Origin: Nitrosomonas sp.
GTDB taxonomy: Bacteria > Pseudomonadota > Gammaproteobacteria > Burkholderiales > Nitrosomonadaceae
Direction of reading: 5' to 3'
Assembly: GCF_019752095.1 (NCBI RefSeq)
Contig: NZ_JAIEMO010000003.1
Location: 248,001-312,000 of the forward strand
Length of the DNA stretch: 64,000 bases
The stretch's first letter is position 1; each line of letters opens with the position of its first letter. Positions 26,182 through 34,073 of this stretch are shown one piece after another. Under the pieces are notes generated by a model. The model ran no database searches. It was not told the DNA's origin and saw nothing but the letters and a program-made list of their open reading frames with translations. A program made the position numbers and the translations under genes.

Positions 26182-28551
26182 TCAATTAACCCTCGGTATT
26201 GTCAGATTCGTCCAATCAAAAGTACCTCTACTATATTGGGCCGGACGATCCAATTTATTGGTATGAACATAATTGCCGGAAGTGACTTGCTCAGTAACAG
26301 CAATCGTATCCAAATGCTTAAGGGTGTTATTCATCCGATCAATAATGAGCGATACTGCATAATTGCTACACAGATTTAATTCAACAGATGCCGGTGGATT
26401 CGCCGTTCCGTCATCAATAGCATTCTCGAATATACCACCAAAGCCAAGCAATCCCATGTTTGAGCAATTATCGGCAATGACTTGAGGGGATTCCCTACCC
26501 GTTCCATGATCGGATTCAAGCTTTAGTGCAAATATGGTTGTGTTGTCACAGTTTGTCATCCAGATTACGCATTTGCCTTCATTGGCATGCTCAAGGTTGG
26601 CTCCATAGATGCGGATAGGCAATACTGTATCTTCGATCTTCAGCATGGCATAAGTCACGCTACGCTGATTAAGTAGTAGTATTTCACTCATACCCCAAAA
26701 TCTTCCGCCTGCATTAGCTCCGGAAATCAGCATCACAGGCAAGCGTTTTTGAGTGCTATCTCCGATGAATCCATTGATATTGAACTGCCCAATATTCAGA
26801 TTTCTAAACATCGACCGATCACCGCACAGCCATTTTAATCCTGCACTCCCGCCCTGGCTTTGCGGACACCAGATAGCAAAATCTGACAGTATTGTTTTCG
26901 ATTCAGAATCATTAGCAGTAACCATCCCATAATTACCAGCAGTAGGTACCGTAAAATCCCCGCCAGTGAAGTTTTTTGGAATGAACACTGTAAGATTGCG
27001 CGATACACCTAAAATAACGCTATCAGGCCGCAGAGTGAGAATCTTGCCATGGGCATAGTATCCTTTCGGGAAGAAAACTTTGGCATGCGCAGAAATTACC
27101 GCCTGCGCAGCAATATAATCATCCGTGGTTCCGTTGCCGGTCAATGTGTAGCCTAAATTCTTTGCAGCAGTTTTCGCGTTCACAACCCCGACAGAATCCG
27201 GATACAGCATTTCACTACCCCAGTGATGACGGCTGATCAAATCGGAAGGCGGTGTATTGCCCGTGGCTCCGCGAGTTAATGTATTGGAATAACCCAGCCT
27301 AGAACCATTGTGCCAGCGAACCATGTTGAATTGAACATTGCCACTCGTTAACGCCTTGGTGGGCGGCTGAATACAGATTGTCGCTTCTTTAATCCAGGTC
27401 CATCCGCTTATCGGAGTGTCAGCATCAATATCATTTGCAGTTCCGGAGAAATCCACGATTTTACCCGCTCCCCTCACCCAAACATTAAGCAGTTTAATAC
27501 TGCGATTCGAGGATATGGCAACATTGCCGGAACTCTGCGTGGTGAAATCAATAGAACAGTCTGTGATAAGTAAATACCCAGTATTCGATGAGAACCCGGA
27601 TGTTGATATTGCCGGACCAGTAGCGCTTGCGGCCATGACTATGCTCACACCCGTAATCGATACCGTTTCTGAATCATCATTGGAAAAGTTGATCGCAGTA
27701 ACAGACTGCCCGGAATACCTGCACCCGGCAAATATTGGAACCGGTCGGCGCGATACGCCGGTACCACGCTGGCCATAACTGCCGCCGATAAAATCAGTAT
27801 TTACTATAGAACTTCCGCTTCCGATCAAACCTTGTTCACAGGATAGGCCGCCGGTGGCATCTATCAAACAATTATGAATGTAACACCCTTGAGCTCCACG
27901 AATCTCAACCCCGATCGCACCAGCATTGGTTCCGGTAGTTATTTTTATGTTCTCAATCCCGGCATTGTATAAAGCGGCTTCGTCCTCTGTTAAGTCAGTA
28001 TGTCCGCCGATCCCCCAGAAATGAATCATGCTCTTAGGCGTTCCTGCCGTGGAGAAACCAGAAGTGCCATTTGCGAGAAATATTTCCGGCATATTCCCGC
28101 CGCGCTCACCAATCCACATTAAACAGGATGCAATACCATCAGAAACTGTTAATCCGCTTGCGCGTCGATACGTGCCTTGTAGCAAATCTATCGTATTGCT
28201 GATCTTAAATCTGGAACTTTTCGGCAACTTAACCACAAGAAAATTCTTGCGCGCATATTCGCCGCATGCTATGAGCGCTGTCGTTGAGTCTGTCGCGCCC
28301 GATCCATCAGCAAAAAACGGGTATTTAGTGGGATCAATGTAACCGTTAAGAATGCCTGGTTGAAACTTTGCCATAACGGGATCAATGGCCAAAGACATAC
28401 CGTTGACTACCGGCATCGGACTTTTTATCTCCTGTCTTACTAGAGTATTGGTTTCAAAGGTGCTAAGCGGAGCATTGAATGGAAGCACATTAATATCGAA
28501 CTCAAGGAATGCTAATCTGCGCTTGGGGCGGGAAAATAATCCTATCGCCAT
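26182..28551 (-). CDS. Phage tailspike-like protein, beta-helix
   Basis: The 789-residue protein looks like a tailspike or fibre depolymerase. Two pectate-lyase-superfamily beta-helix starts are visible: one near residue 78 (PFFADGSGATDSTTALIACG) and one near 460 (NLGYTLTGNGTTDDYIAAQA), each introducing Asn/Gly/Ser-rich coil repeats. Such domains bind or cleave surface polysaccharide. The first 12 residues (MAIGLFSRPKRR) nearly match those of the next upstream gene product, suggesting a shared virion-docking peptide. It is the last gene of the late operon; the start lacks a good Shine-Dalgarno sequence, so translation may be coupled to the preceding gene 8 bp away. Confidence 0.75.
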   Translation of the reverse strand: MAIGLFSRPKRRLAFLEFDINVLPFNAPLSTFETNTLVRQEIKSPMPVVNGMSLAIDPVMAKFQPGILNGYIDPTKYPFFADGSGATDSTTALIACGEYARKNFLVVKLPKSSRFKISNTIDLLQGTYRRASGLTVSDGIASCLMWIGERGGNMPEIFLANGTSGFSTAGTPKSMIHFWGIGGHTDLTEDEAALYNAGIENIKITTGTNAGAIGVEIRGAQGCYIHNCLIDATGGLSCEQGLIGSGSSIVNTDFIGGSYGQRGTGVSRRPVPIFAGCRYSGQSVTAINFSNDDSETVSITGVSIVMAASATGPAISTSGFSSNTGYLLITDCSIDFTTQSSGNVAISSNRSIKLLNVWVRGAGKIVDFSGTANDIDADTPISGWTWIKEATICIQPPTKALTSGNVQFNMVRWHNGSRLGYSNTLTRGATGNTPPSDLISRHHWGSEMLYPDSVGVVNAKTAAKNLGYTLTGNGTTDDYIAAQAVISAHAKVFFPKGYYAHGKILTLRPDSVILGVSRNLTVFIPKNFTGGDFTVPTAGNYGMVTANDSESKTILSDFAIWCPQSQGGSAGLKWLCGDRSMFRNLNIGQFNINGFIGDSTQKRLPVMLISGANAGGRFWGMSEILLLNQRSVTYAMLKIEDTVLPIRIYGANLEHANEGKCVIWMTNCDNTTIFALKLESDHGTGRESPQVIADNCSNMGLLGFGGIFENAIDDGTANPPASVELNLCSNYAVSLIIDRMNNTLKHLDTIAVTEQVTSGNYVHTNKLDRPAQYSRGTFDWTNLTIPRVN

Positions 28552-28559
28552 ATTATTGT

Positions 28560-29729
28560 TTAAACCACGAAAGTTGGGCGAGTAGAAACCAAACCACCGT
28601 TTAACGGAAGCGTCTTGATAAAATCATCATAATCAGAAAAGACATTACCGCTGGGCGCGGTTAGTTTGTATTGGATCAAGCACATATTTGCGCCGATATA
28701 TGCCGATGTGAGACGATCATGGAAATCCTGCATGGTATGCAACACGCCGGTTGCCGGGTTGATCTCATTCATGTCATCGCCCTGCCACTGGCAGAACTTG
28801 GGCAATATCCCAGAGTAATCCTGGTAATAACGCAAAGCTCCTTTTGGATTATTCCCTGACGCGGCGATATTTGTGGATGCATTCCAGTGCGTGTTACTCG
28901 CGCTAAGCCACACCCTTTGAGCTGGCACGTTGTTTGTGTACCAGTCAAATGCTAATTCTTTGGAATGATTCATATCATGATAAACGCCTGTTTTTCTGAA
29001 AGCAGCTTTCAGATCCTTGACCATTTGAATCCGGCCTGATTGCATGCTAGCAACCGTTTCCGGATTATTGGCCCCGCTGTTGAAAGGTACGCTTATGGTT
29101 CCGTAGCTGGATTCGCTTGTACCGACAAACATGATATTGGGATCTTCATCAAACTCTGCCGCCATTGCCGCAAAGAATTCCCGATGCCAGGCTTGAATCA
29201 TGGCGTTACTGTATTGGAATGTATAACCCCTAGATCCACTTCCTTGGGCGGCCCCTGGCTCAATGCCTAGACATCCCTCATACATGGTATGAACAGTTGT
29301 ACCACCCGCACCATTCCATGTCCCACGAGAAGAAACCAGATGCGCCGGTAGCAATTGACGCACGTCATTACCCACAGACACATCAAATTCACGCTGAACG
29401 AACATTAAGCCGGATTTGACACCCATCGCAGCAAGCGTTGCAATTCTGCCTTTGAGTTTATTTAATGGGCTATTTGGATTGCTCTTACCATAATCCCCCG
29501 GGCCTTGGGTTATATGCCCCGGATATAAATCAAACTGCACGAATCGCCAATTTGGATTATTAGTGAGCCTGGTTAATAGGCCATTTGTGCCGCCAAAACT
29601 TGATGCTCCGGCACTATCAGCATTGTTATAAGCGGAACGAGGAAACTTAATACCGAATCCGGGAATAAATACATCCTTTACATTCCGTACAATTCTGCGT
29701 TTTGGTCTGGAGAATAATGCGATTGCCAT
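28560..29729 (-). CDS. Phage tail-associated protein, glycosidase-like
   Basis: This 389-residue protein has no family I can name with confidence. Features such as FVQFDLYPGHITQG, GVKSGLMFVQREFDV, MIQAWHREFFAAMAAEFDED (with PNIMFVGTSESS following) and DMNHSKELAFDWYTNN look like a TIM-barrel glycoside-hydrolase fold, where Glu residues near FVGTSESSYG could be catalytic. The N-terminus MAIALFSRPKRR matches the tag on the adjacent spike protein. A glycan-degrading spike is therefore the leading idea. It lies between two fibre genes in the late operon. Confidence 0.6.
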   Translation of the reverse strand: MAIALFSRPKRRIVRNVKDVFIPGFGIKFPRSAYNNADSAGASSFGGTNGLLTRLTNNPNWRFVQFDLYPGHITQGPGDYGKSNPNSPLNKLKGRIATLAAMGVKSGLMFVQREFDVSVGNDVRQLLPAHLVSSRGTWNGAGGTTVHTMYEGCLGIEPGAAQGSGSRGYTFQYSNAMIQAWHREFFAAMAAEFDEDPNIMFVGTSESSYGTISVPFNSGANNPETVASMQSGRIQMVKDLKAAFRKTGVYHDMNHSKELAFDWYTNNVPAQRVWLSASNTHWNASTNIAASGNNPKGALRYYQDYSGILPKFCQWQGDDMNEINPATGVLHTMQDFHDRLTSAYIGANMCLIQYKLTAPSGNVFSDYDDFIKTLPLNGGLVSTRPTFVV

Positions 29730-29731
29730 AA

Positions 29732-31714
29732 TTAATGGATTACCTCGATTAACCGGCTGCGGATGCCTATAAGCTCGTTTACAGCAGCGGATGAAAAATG
29801 GAAAGTAAGGTTGGTCTCAACTGTAGTGTTAACCCCCAGCGCTGGAGGCGCTGCGCTTGTTCCAATACCATTGGCGGAAGCTATCCCGGCACGAGTTTCT
29901 TGAACTGTCGTAGAATTTTTATTGTAAATTTCAATTGGAATATGAAGATTTACAGCTGTTGTGATTGTTGCTGGAGTAAAAATATCACTACCTCCAAACT
30001 TAGCAACCACAGTTTTATTACCGGCTCCGGAAGCTATAAAATTCGCGTCAACAATGATGCGGCTGTTATTTCTTAATATTGGAATTATTGTTGGCTTTAG
30101 TTGAACCGTATCGCCAGCATCAGAAATAAGAGGTGCTGCAGGTGTTCCACCCGGCCATGGGAAGGTTGTTTGGATAACTGTGGTGCTTACAATGCCGCCA
30201 GTAGGTATAAACAATAAATCATTTTGCGCAAATCTAGTTGATGCGGTGCCGATATGTAGCTTGGCTTTATTGTCGCAAACACCACTCGTTAAACCGTGCG
30301 CAGCGTTTGCTGTTAACCTAACGAATCCACCGACATCGCTTGCGGTCCAGGTCAATCCGGTATTCGGAAAAACAAGCGCATGCGTTTCGTTGTCATGCTC
30401 GATAACCATCCTTCCTACGCCGTCGTAGGTTGAAGTACCATCTGACACCGCTATGGCTTTTTTGCCGGTTGGATTTCCGCTGATATTGTTGAGAATTACC
30501 GCAAGGGTTGGATTCGCACTCGCTGGCGGAAGATTCGGATCAGATAGATTGTTATAAATCTGAGTCTCAGCAGAATCGAAATAAGTGACAGACACAACGT
30601 CGTTTGCTGCAAAATTTACCCCAGACAGGAATGCCGAGCCGAATTCCCAGTGATTGGCATTGGCTTGAATGTCTGTTATGCCGAATGTGGCGCGTTTATT
30701 TCCATCGCGCTGCTCGAAATACAGCCTTCCGCCCACTTCCCAACTCCCGAAGGTGTCAGTCATGTCAAAACCATCCGATGTGACTTTGTGGAAAGCTATC
30801 TCAGTCGTACCGGAGCTATTGGCATTATTAAACCGGAAATAAGGTAATCCAGGATTTGCGCCCGTATTCGTGTTGGTGCTAAACAAGAATGGATATCCGG
30901 CTTTGTCGCCCTTCGCACCCGTGGGGCCAGTAGGACCGACCAAACTCACGCCTGCTGGCCAAGTATCTGCCGCTTTCGGTCCGTAAATCATGTTTGTGGT
31001 AATCCGGATATAGAAATTACCATCAACGCCCTCAGTGGTTGGCGCATCCGTACCGTACAGAATCGTGTTTCCATTTACACCAGGCGCACCGGATTCACCG
31101 GGAGGTCCTATCAAGCTTCTACCGGAAGGCCAAACTCCACCGGTTTTAGGGCCATAAATAAAATCCGTATCCGTGCGGATGTACGAATCACCATCCGCAC
31201 CCGCTTCTTCATCGGGGGCGCCTACTCCATAAATGATCGTTTTTCCATCTGCCCCCGGCGCTCCCGGCAAACCCTCTCCCGGAGGTCCGGTCATACTGAC
31301 CCCAGCTGGCCATGTGCCGGATGCCTTGGGCCCGAAGAAATATCCGGTAGCGGTATTGATGTAATGATCGCCGTTATTGCCTTCGGTTGTTGGATCCACA
31401 GTCCCATGCAGAACAGTATTGATCTCCGAACCAGGATCGCCCTTGAAATGGAACCATAGGCCATCAAAATCAGAAGCAACAGGGTTTACTAATTTGGTGG
31501 ATGTAGTCTTGAAAGCAACATACTGTAAAGAATTATCCGGATCAGCCGAAAAATCAGACCCGGATGCATCTGAAGCATACCGGATGTACGTATAAGAACT
31601 AGCACCGCTACCGCCGCCCAAAGGGACAGCAGCCGTACGACCACGCACCGGCAGTCTGGAAGGTGAGATATCGAGTTTTCTAGTGGCTTTTGCTTTTTGG
31701 GTTTTAGTGACCAT
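29732..31714 (-). CDS. Phage tail fibre with collagen-like repeats
   Basis: The 660-residue fibre protein starts at ATG 31714, which has GGAGG 7 nt upstream; a TTG six bases earlier is less likely. Residues about 99-271 contain three imperfect repeats of about 58 residues, each with a YGPK..G.WP.G.S module followed by Gly-X-Y collagen-like triplets (GPPGEGLPGAPGADG and similar). The C-terminal 300 residues are beta-rich and presumably form the receptor-binding trimer. The gene overlaps nothing and is followed 2 bp later by the glycosidase-like gene, so host-range genes are clustered. Confidence 0.78.
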   Translation of the reverse strand: MVTKTQKAKATRKLDISPSRLPVRGRTAAVPLGGGSGASSYTYIRYASDASGSDFSADPDNSLQYVAFKTTSTKLVNPVASDFDGLWFHFKGDPGSEINTVLHGTVDPTTEGNNGDHYINTATGYFFGPKASGTWPAGVSMTGPPGEGLPGAPGADGKTIIYGVGAPDEEAGADGDSYIRTDTDFIYGPKTGGVWPSGRSLIGPPGESGAPGVNGNTILYGTDAPTTEGVDGNFYIRITTNMIYGPKAADTWPAGVSLVGPTGPTGAKGDKAGYPFLFSTNTNTGANPGLPYFRFNNANSSGTTEIAFHKVTSDGFDMTDTFGSWEVGGRLYFEQRDGNKRATFGITDIQANANHWEFGSAFLSGVNFAANDVVSVTYFDSAETQIYNNLSDPNLPPASANPTLAVILNNISGNPTGKKAIAVSDGTSTYDGVGRMVIEHDNETHALVFPNTGLTWTASDVGGFVRLTANAAHGLTSGVCDNKAKLHIGTASTRFAQNDLLFIPTGGIVSTTVIQTTFPWPGGTPAAPLISDAGDTVQLKPTIIPILRNNSRIIVDANFIASGAGNKTVVAKFGGSDIFTPATITTAVNLHIPIEIYNKNSTTVQETRAGIASANGIGTSAAPPALGVNTTVETNLTFHFSSAAVNELIGIRSRLIEVIH

Positions 31715-31716
31715 AA

Positions 31717-32178
31717 TCAAACCTCCACGCCCGGTTTAAGGCGGATTGTTTTTTTCTGCTGTCTTAGGAAATTGGTACCGAAAATTTCCACAGCATCGTA
31801 AAAATATTCAGCACGGATGCGATTGATTGCGCATCGAAGTTTTTGAAAATGGGATTTATCCAGGCAAGAATCTTCTTTTATGATTCTTTTAAGCAAAGCA
31901 TCGAATTCAGCCTTGAATGATTCTGGTAGATAACCTTCGCGTATAAGTTGATATCCGGCATCATGGACAAGCGAACCCGCCATTACGCTAGGTGTATCGA
32001 TCGCCGGGCCGCTTGGACCGTCCCAAGCATATCGACGCTCGATAATCATCAGGCCGGATTTAAGCAGCGTGATGTATTCGGTTACGATATCCTCAGCAGG
32101 AAAAATCTGAGTCTGTACGAAATAGCGATTCTGAAGGAGGTATTTGTAACCGCCTTGATAGCAGAGCTCGGATCTCAT
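31717..32178 (-). CDS. DUF1353-like phage protein
   Basis: The 153-residue protein carries the DUF1353 signature YAWDGPSGPAIDTPSVMAGSLVHDAGY (about residues 50-76), with Trp, Asp and His residues that look like a metal or active site. The family is frequent near phage lysis and tail-fibre genes, but its function is unknown. Its start codon overlaps the Rz stop (ATGA). Confidence 0.7.
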   Translation of the reverse strand: MRSELCYQGGYKYLLQNRYFVQTQIFPAEDIVTEYITLLKSGLMIIERRYAWDGPSGPAIDTPSVMAGSLVHDAGYQLIREGYLPESFKAEFDALLKRIIKEDSCLDKSHFQKLRCAINRIRAEYFYDAVEIFGTNFLRQQKKTIRLKPGVEV

Positions 32179-32708
32179 GGAAAAACAATCTCCATATTTG
32201 GCAGCGCAAATTTATCAAGCAAAACTTTACAAGCGTTTTTCCCTTCCTCTATTTCTCGGAAGGTATTCCGAATAGCCTGTTCTGCTCCTGGATCCAGTTC
32301 TTGCCAGTAAACTTCCTCACCTGTTCCACCAATTCCGCTGGAATCTGCGGTTGCGGCTTTTCCTTGGTCACTACAACCCGCTGGCTTTTGGGTGGTGACG
32401 TACATGCGATGTTTACGAGACTCAGCGAGATCACGATCAAGATCATTGCGAAGTTTTTCAGATTCATTGAATGCCCCTATCAAATCGGATTTTTGTTTAA
32501 GCAATGCTGCGTCATACTTGGCCTGTTCCTGTGTCAATACCTCTGCCGCTTCCTTTTCGGTTTTGGCTTTGTCTTCCTGCCAGATATTCCGCTCGTACAA
32601 CCTCCCGCTCTCATAAATTTTGTAAGAAATGATTGCCGCTAATGACAGAACAATGGCTATAGCTATGGCGATGAGGACGGTTTTAATAAGGGCGGGAGAG
32701 GGAGTCAT
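32175..32708 (-). CDS. Inner-membrane spanin subunit (Rz-like)
   Basis: The 177-residue protein has one N-terminal membrane anchor (IKTVLIAIAIAIVLSLAAII) followed by a long charged coiled-coil periplasmic region, the Rz i-spanin architecture. An Rz1-type lipoprotein is encoded inside it in another frame, which makes the assignment strong. Together they fuse inner and outer membranes in the last lysis step. I place the start at ATG 32708; a GTG at 32795 would overlap the preceding acidic gene. A C-terminal Cys (KNACKVLL) is present. Confidence 0.82.
   Translation of the reverse strand: MTPSPALIKTVLIAIAIAIVLSLAAIISYKIYESGRLYERNIWQEDKAKTEKEAAEVLTQEQAKYDAALLKQKSDLIGAFNESEKLRNDLDRDLAESRKHRMYVTTQKPAGCSDQGKAATADSSGIGGTGEEVYWQELDPGAEQAIRNTFREIEEGKNACKVLLDKFALPNMEIVFP
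32249..32467 (-). CDS. Outer-membrane spanin lipoprotein (Rz1-like), embedded
   Basis: A 72-residue reading frame lies entirely inside the Rz-like gene in a different phase. It has a lipoprotein signal peptide (FAMILIVISLSLVNIAC) with the lipobox ending at Cys 22, followed by a short Pro-containing periplasmic part (TSPPKSQRV, KPQPQIPAEL). This is the embedded Rz/Rz1 arrangement known from lambda, in which the lipoprotein binds the tip of Rz to span the periplasm. Confidence 0.82.
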   Translation of the reverse strand: MNLKNFAMILIVISLSLVNIACTSPPKSQRVVVTKEKPQPQIPAELVEQVRKFTGKNWIQEQNRLFGIPSEK

Positions 32709-32715
32709 TTTTTTA

Positions 32716-33039
32716 TTATTCTTGTGGTTGATCTGGATCTGCTGATTGACCTTCACCGGGAGCTGGATCTTCTTCGGTTGATTGATCTTCTTCACCAGCT
32801 GGCTCTTCTTCCACAGGCTGTGGGTCGGTGGGTTCCTCCACCTGATCTGGATTCAAATCATCCAGAGCTTGAGCAATTGCGGCCAAGTTGTTCAATGCAT
32901 CCTCAGCAGCCGCAGGAACTTCAACGTTCTGAAGAGAATCTTTCAGCACCGTCACTTCATTGATAATTTCATCCTTGGCTTTATGAAGCTGCGCGTTTAC
33001 TTGTTCAATTTTTGCAGCCAGGTCGTTTACTTTAGTCAT
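32716..33039 (-). CDS. Coiled-coil protein with acidic Pro-rich tail
   Basis: The 107-residue product begins at ATG 33039, which has GGAG 7 nt upstream; a longer frame to 33129 overlaps the holin stop. Residues 1-60 form a helical coiled coil (VNDLAAKIEQVNAQLHKAKD), and the last 40 are Glu/Asp/Pro/Gln-rich with imperfect EEPAGEEDQSTEEDPAPGEG repeats. Its position between the holin candidate and Rz suggests a lysis-related or virion accessory role. I do not recognise the family. Confidence 0.6.
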   Translation of the reverse strand: MTKVNDLAAKIEQVNAQLHKAKDEIINEVTVLKDSLQNVEVPAAAEDALNNLAAIAQALDDLNPDQVEEPTDPQPVEEEPAGEEDQSTEEDPAPGEGQSADPDQPQE

Positions 33040-33125
33040 AAGTGCTCCGATTAAATATTCCTGCCGTTTGATAGATGCATGTATTTCAAGAAGGCAGATT
33101 TCCTTGAAATATTTTTTGTGTTTTC

Positions 33126-33377
33126 TCACTTGGATTTTTCCCAGTACAATTTCGATAAGTACCCGGTTAAAGCGGTAATTGGTGCGTGTACCGCTGTGAT
33201 GATCGCGGCAAGCTGGAGGCCATCAACATGCTCGGCATTATTGTTAGCAAACTCAAAAGCCCACACCGTCACTAAGTAGGTCATGAAGCAGATGAACAGC
33301 ATTAAAAGTCGACGAAAAAGTTTGTGGTCGTCGAATTGGCTATGAAATTTTGCGGATAATGTTTTGATACCTTCCAT
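33126..33377 (-). CDS. Putative holin
   Basis: The 83-residue membrane protein has two predicted helices (LLMLFICFMTYLVTVWAFEF and LAAIITAVHAPITALTGYL), a charged N-terminus and a basic C-terminus (KLYWEKSK), fitting a class II holin or a phage DUF membrane protein. It sits four genes from the spanins in the lysis cluster. No Shine-Dalgarno precedes the ATG, and the start codon lies in the loop of a 6-bp hairpin, so translation is probably controlled. The alternative holin candidate is the single-helix protein at 33846-34073. Confidence 0.6.
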   Translation of the reverse strand: MEGIKTLSAKFHSQFDDHKLFRRLLMLFICFMTYLVTVWAFEFANNNAEHVDGLQLAAIITAVHAPITALTGYLSKLYWEKSK

Positions 33378-33385
33378 TTGGAAGG
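33370..33385 (-). promoter_or_regulatory. Hairpin enclosing the holin start codon
   Basis: On the coding strand CCTTCC-AAAT-GGAAGG forms a perfect 6-bp stem whose loop and first stem bases contain the ATG (33375-33377). It would compete with initiation at a gene that lacks a ribosome-binding site. Confidence 0.5.
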
Positions 33386-33417
33386 AATGATGGCACTGCT
33401 GATCTTGATGGATAAGC

Positions 33418-33431
33418 GGGAACCGGTTCCC
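33418..33431. repeat. Perfect 14-bp palindrome
   Basis: GGGAACCGGTTCCC lies between the Mor-like regulator gene and the holin candidate. Its perfect symmetry and intergenic placement suggest a protein-binding site or transcript hairpin; no T-run follows, so it is not a typical terminator. Confidence 0.5.
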
Positions 33432-33443
33432 GTGGATGATTTG

Positions 33444-33839
33444 CTAGAATAAAGCGGGTTGCTCTATTGCCTGGGAATGTTTATTTCTGTGGAGAATTTT
33501 AGAGATTTGGCGCTCTGTTAAACCATACTTGCGCGCAACTTTTGATCGGCTGAGAACTTTCTTGTCGTTGAGTATCTCAATATTTCTTAACTCTAAGGTT
33601 AACATTTGAGCTTTAGGGATTTCTATTCTGTCATAACCCCCGAACTTTTCACAAATTTTTGTGGCTGAATCGATGCCAAGAACGGCAATCAACTCATGCC
33701 CTACTTTGAGCTTTCGCGGTATATATACGCTGGTACCGCCATAGTGACGCACGAGTTTCAGCGTGTCAGAAATGCCGATTTCCTGCGCTATTTCTTGCAG
33801 GGTTTTGGGCAGCAATGAGATGTTGATATCTGACGTCAT
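33444..33839 (-). CDS. Mor/C-like transcription activator
   Basis: The 131-residue protein resembles the Mor transcription activator family: LPKTLQEIAQEIGISDTLKL, then VRHYGGTSVYIPRKL and a second KFGGYDRIEIPK block in the dimerisation domain. A C-terminal helix-turn-helix (SRSKVARKYGLTERQISKIL, about 96-115) would bind DNA. In Mu, Mor and C activate middle and late promoters. Here the gene lies inside the late operon next to the lysis genes, so a late-gene or host regulator role is inferred. Confidence 0.72.
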   Translation of the reverse strand: MTSDINISLLPKTLQEIAQEIGISDTLKLVRHYGGTSVYIPRKLKVGHELIAVLGIDSATKICEKFGGYDRIEIPKAQMLTLELRNIEILNDKKVLSRSKVARKYGLTERQISKILHRNKHSQAIEQPALF

Positions 33840-33845
33840 GAGATG

Positions 33846-34073
33846 CTATTTATCCGGCAATATCCATGCACGAATAACGATAGCGTGATCTCGCACCCAA
33901 TCAAGCGATAGTCCAATGACAACAAGTGTACCGACCACTATTCGACCAGCAAACATATACCGTTTTATATCCGCAACGTCCTGCATCAATATTCTGATCT
34001 GCTCGGGAGTCATAGGGCATGCATCTTCAGTACGATCCGATCTTCTGCGTTTTGGTGTAAAGTAGTTTTTCAT
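33846..34073 (-). CDS. Small membrane protein, possible holin/antiholin
   Basis: The 75-residue protein has a basic N-terminus (TPKRRRSDR), an amphipathic stretch and one membrane helix (IVVGTLVVIGLSLDWV). Its ATG overlaps the stop of the preceding tail gene by ATGA. In the lysis cluster a single-span membrane protein could be a class III-type holin or an antiholin. The sequence alone cannot decide between these. Confidence 0.55.
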   Translation of the reverse strand: MKNYFTPKRRRSDRTEDACPMTPEQIRILMQDVADIKRYMFAGRIVVGTLVVIGLSLDWVRDHAIVIRAWILPDK

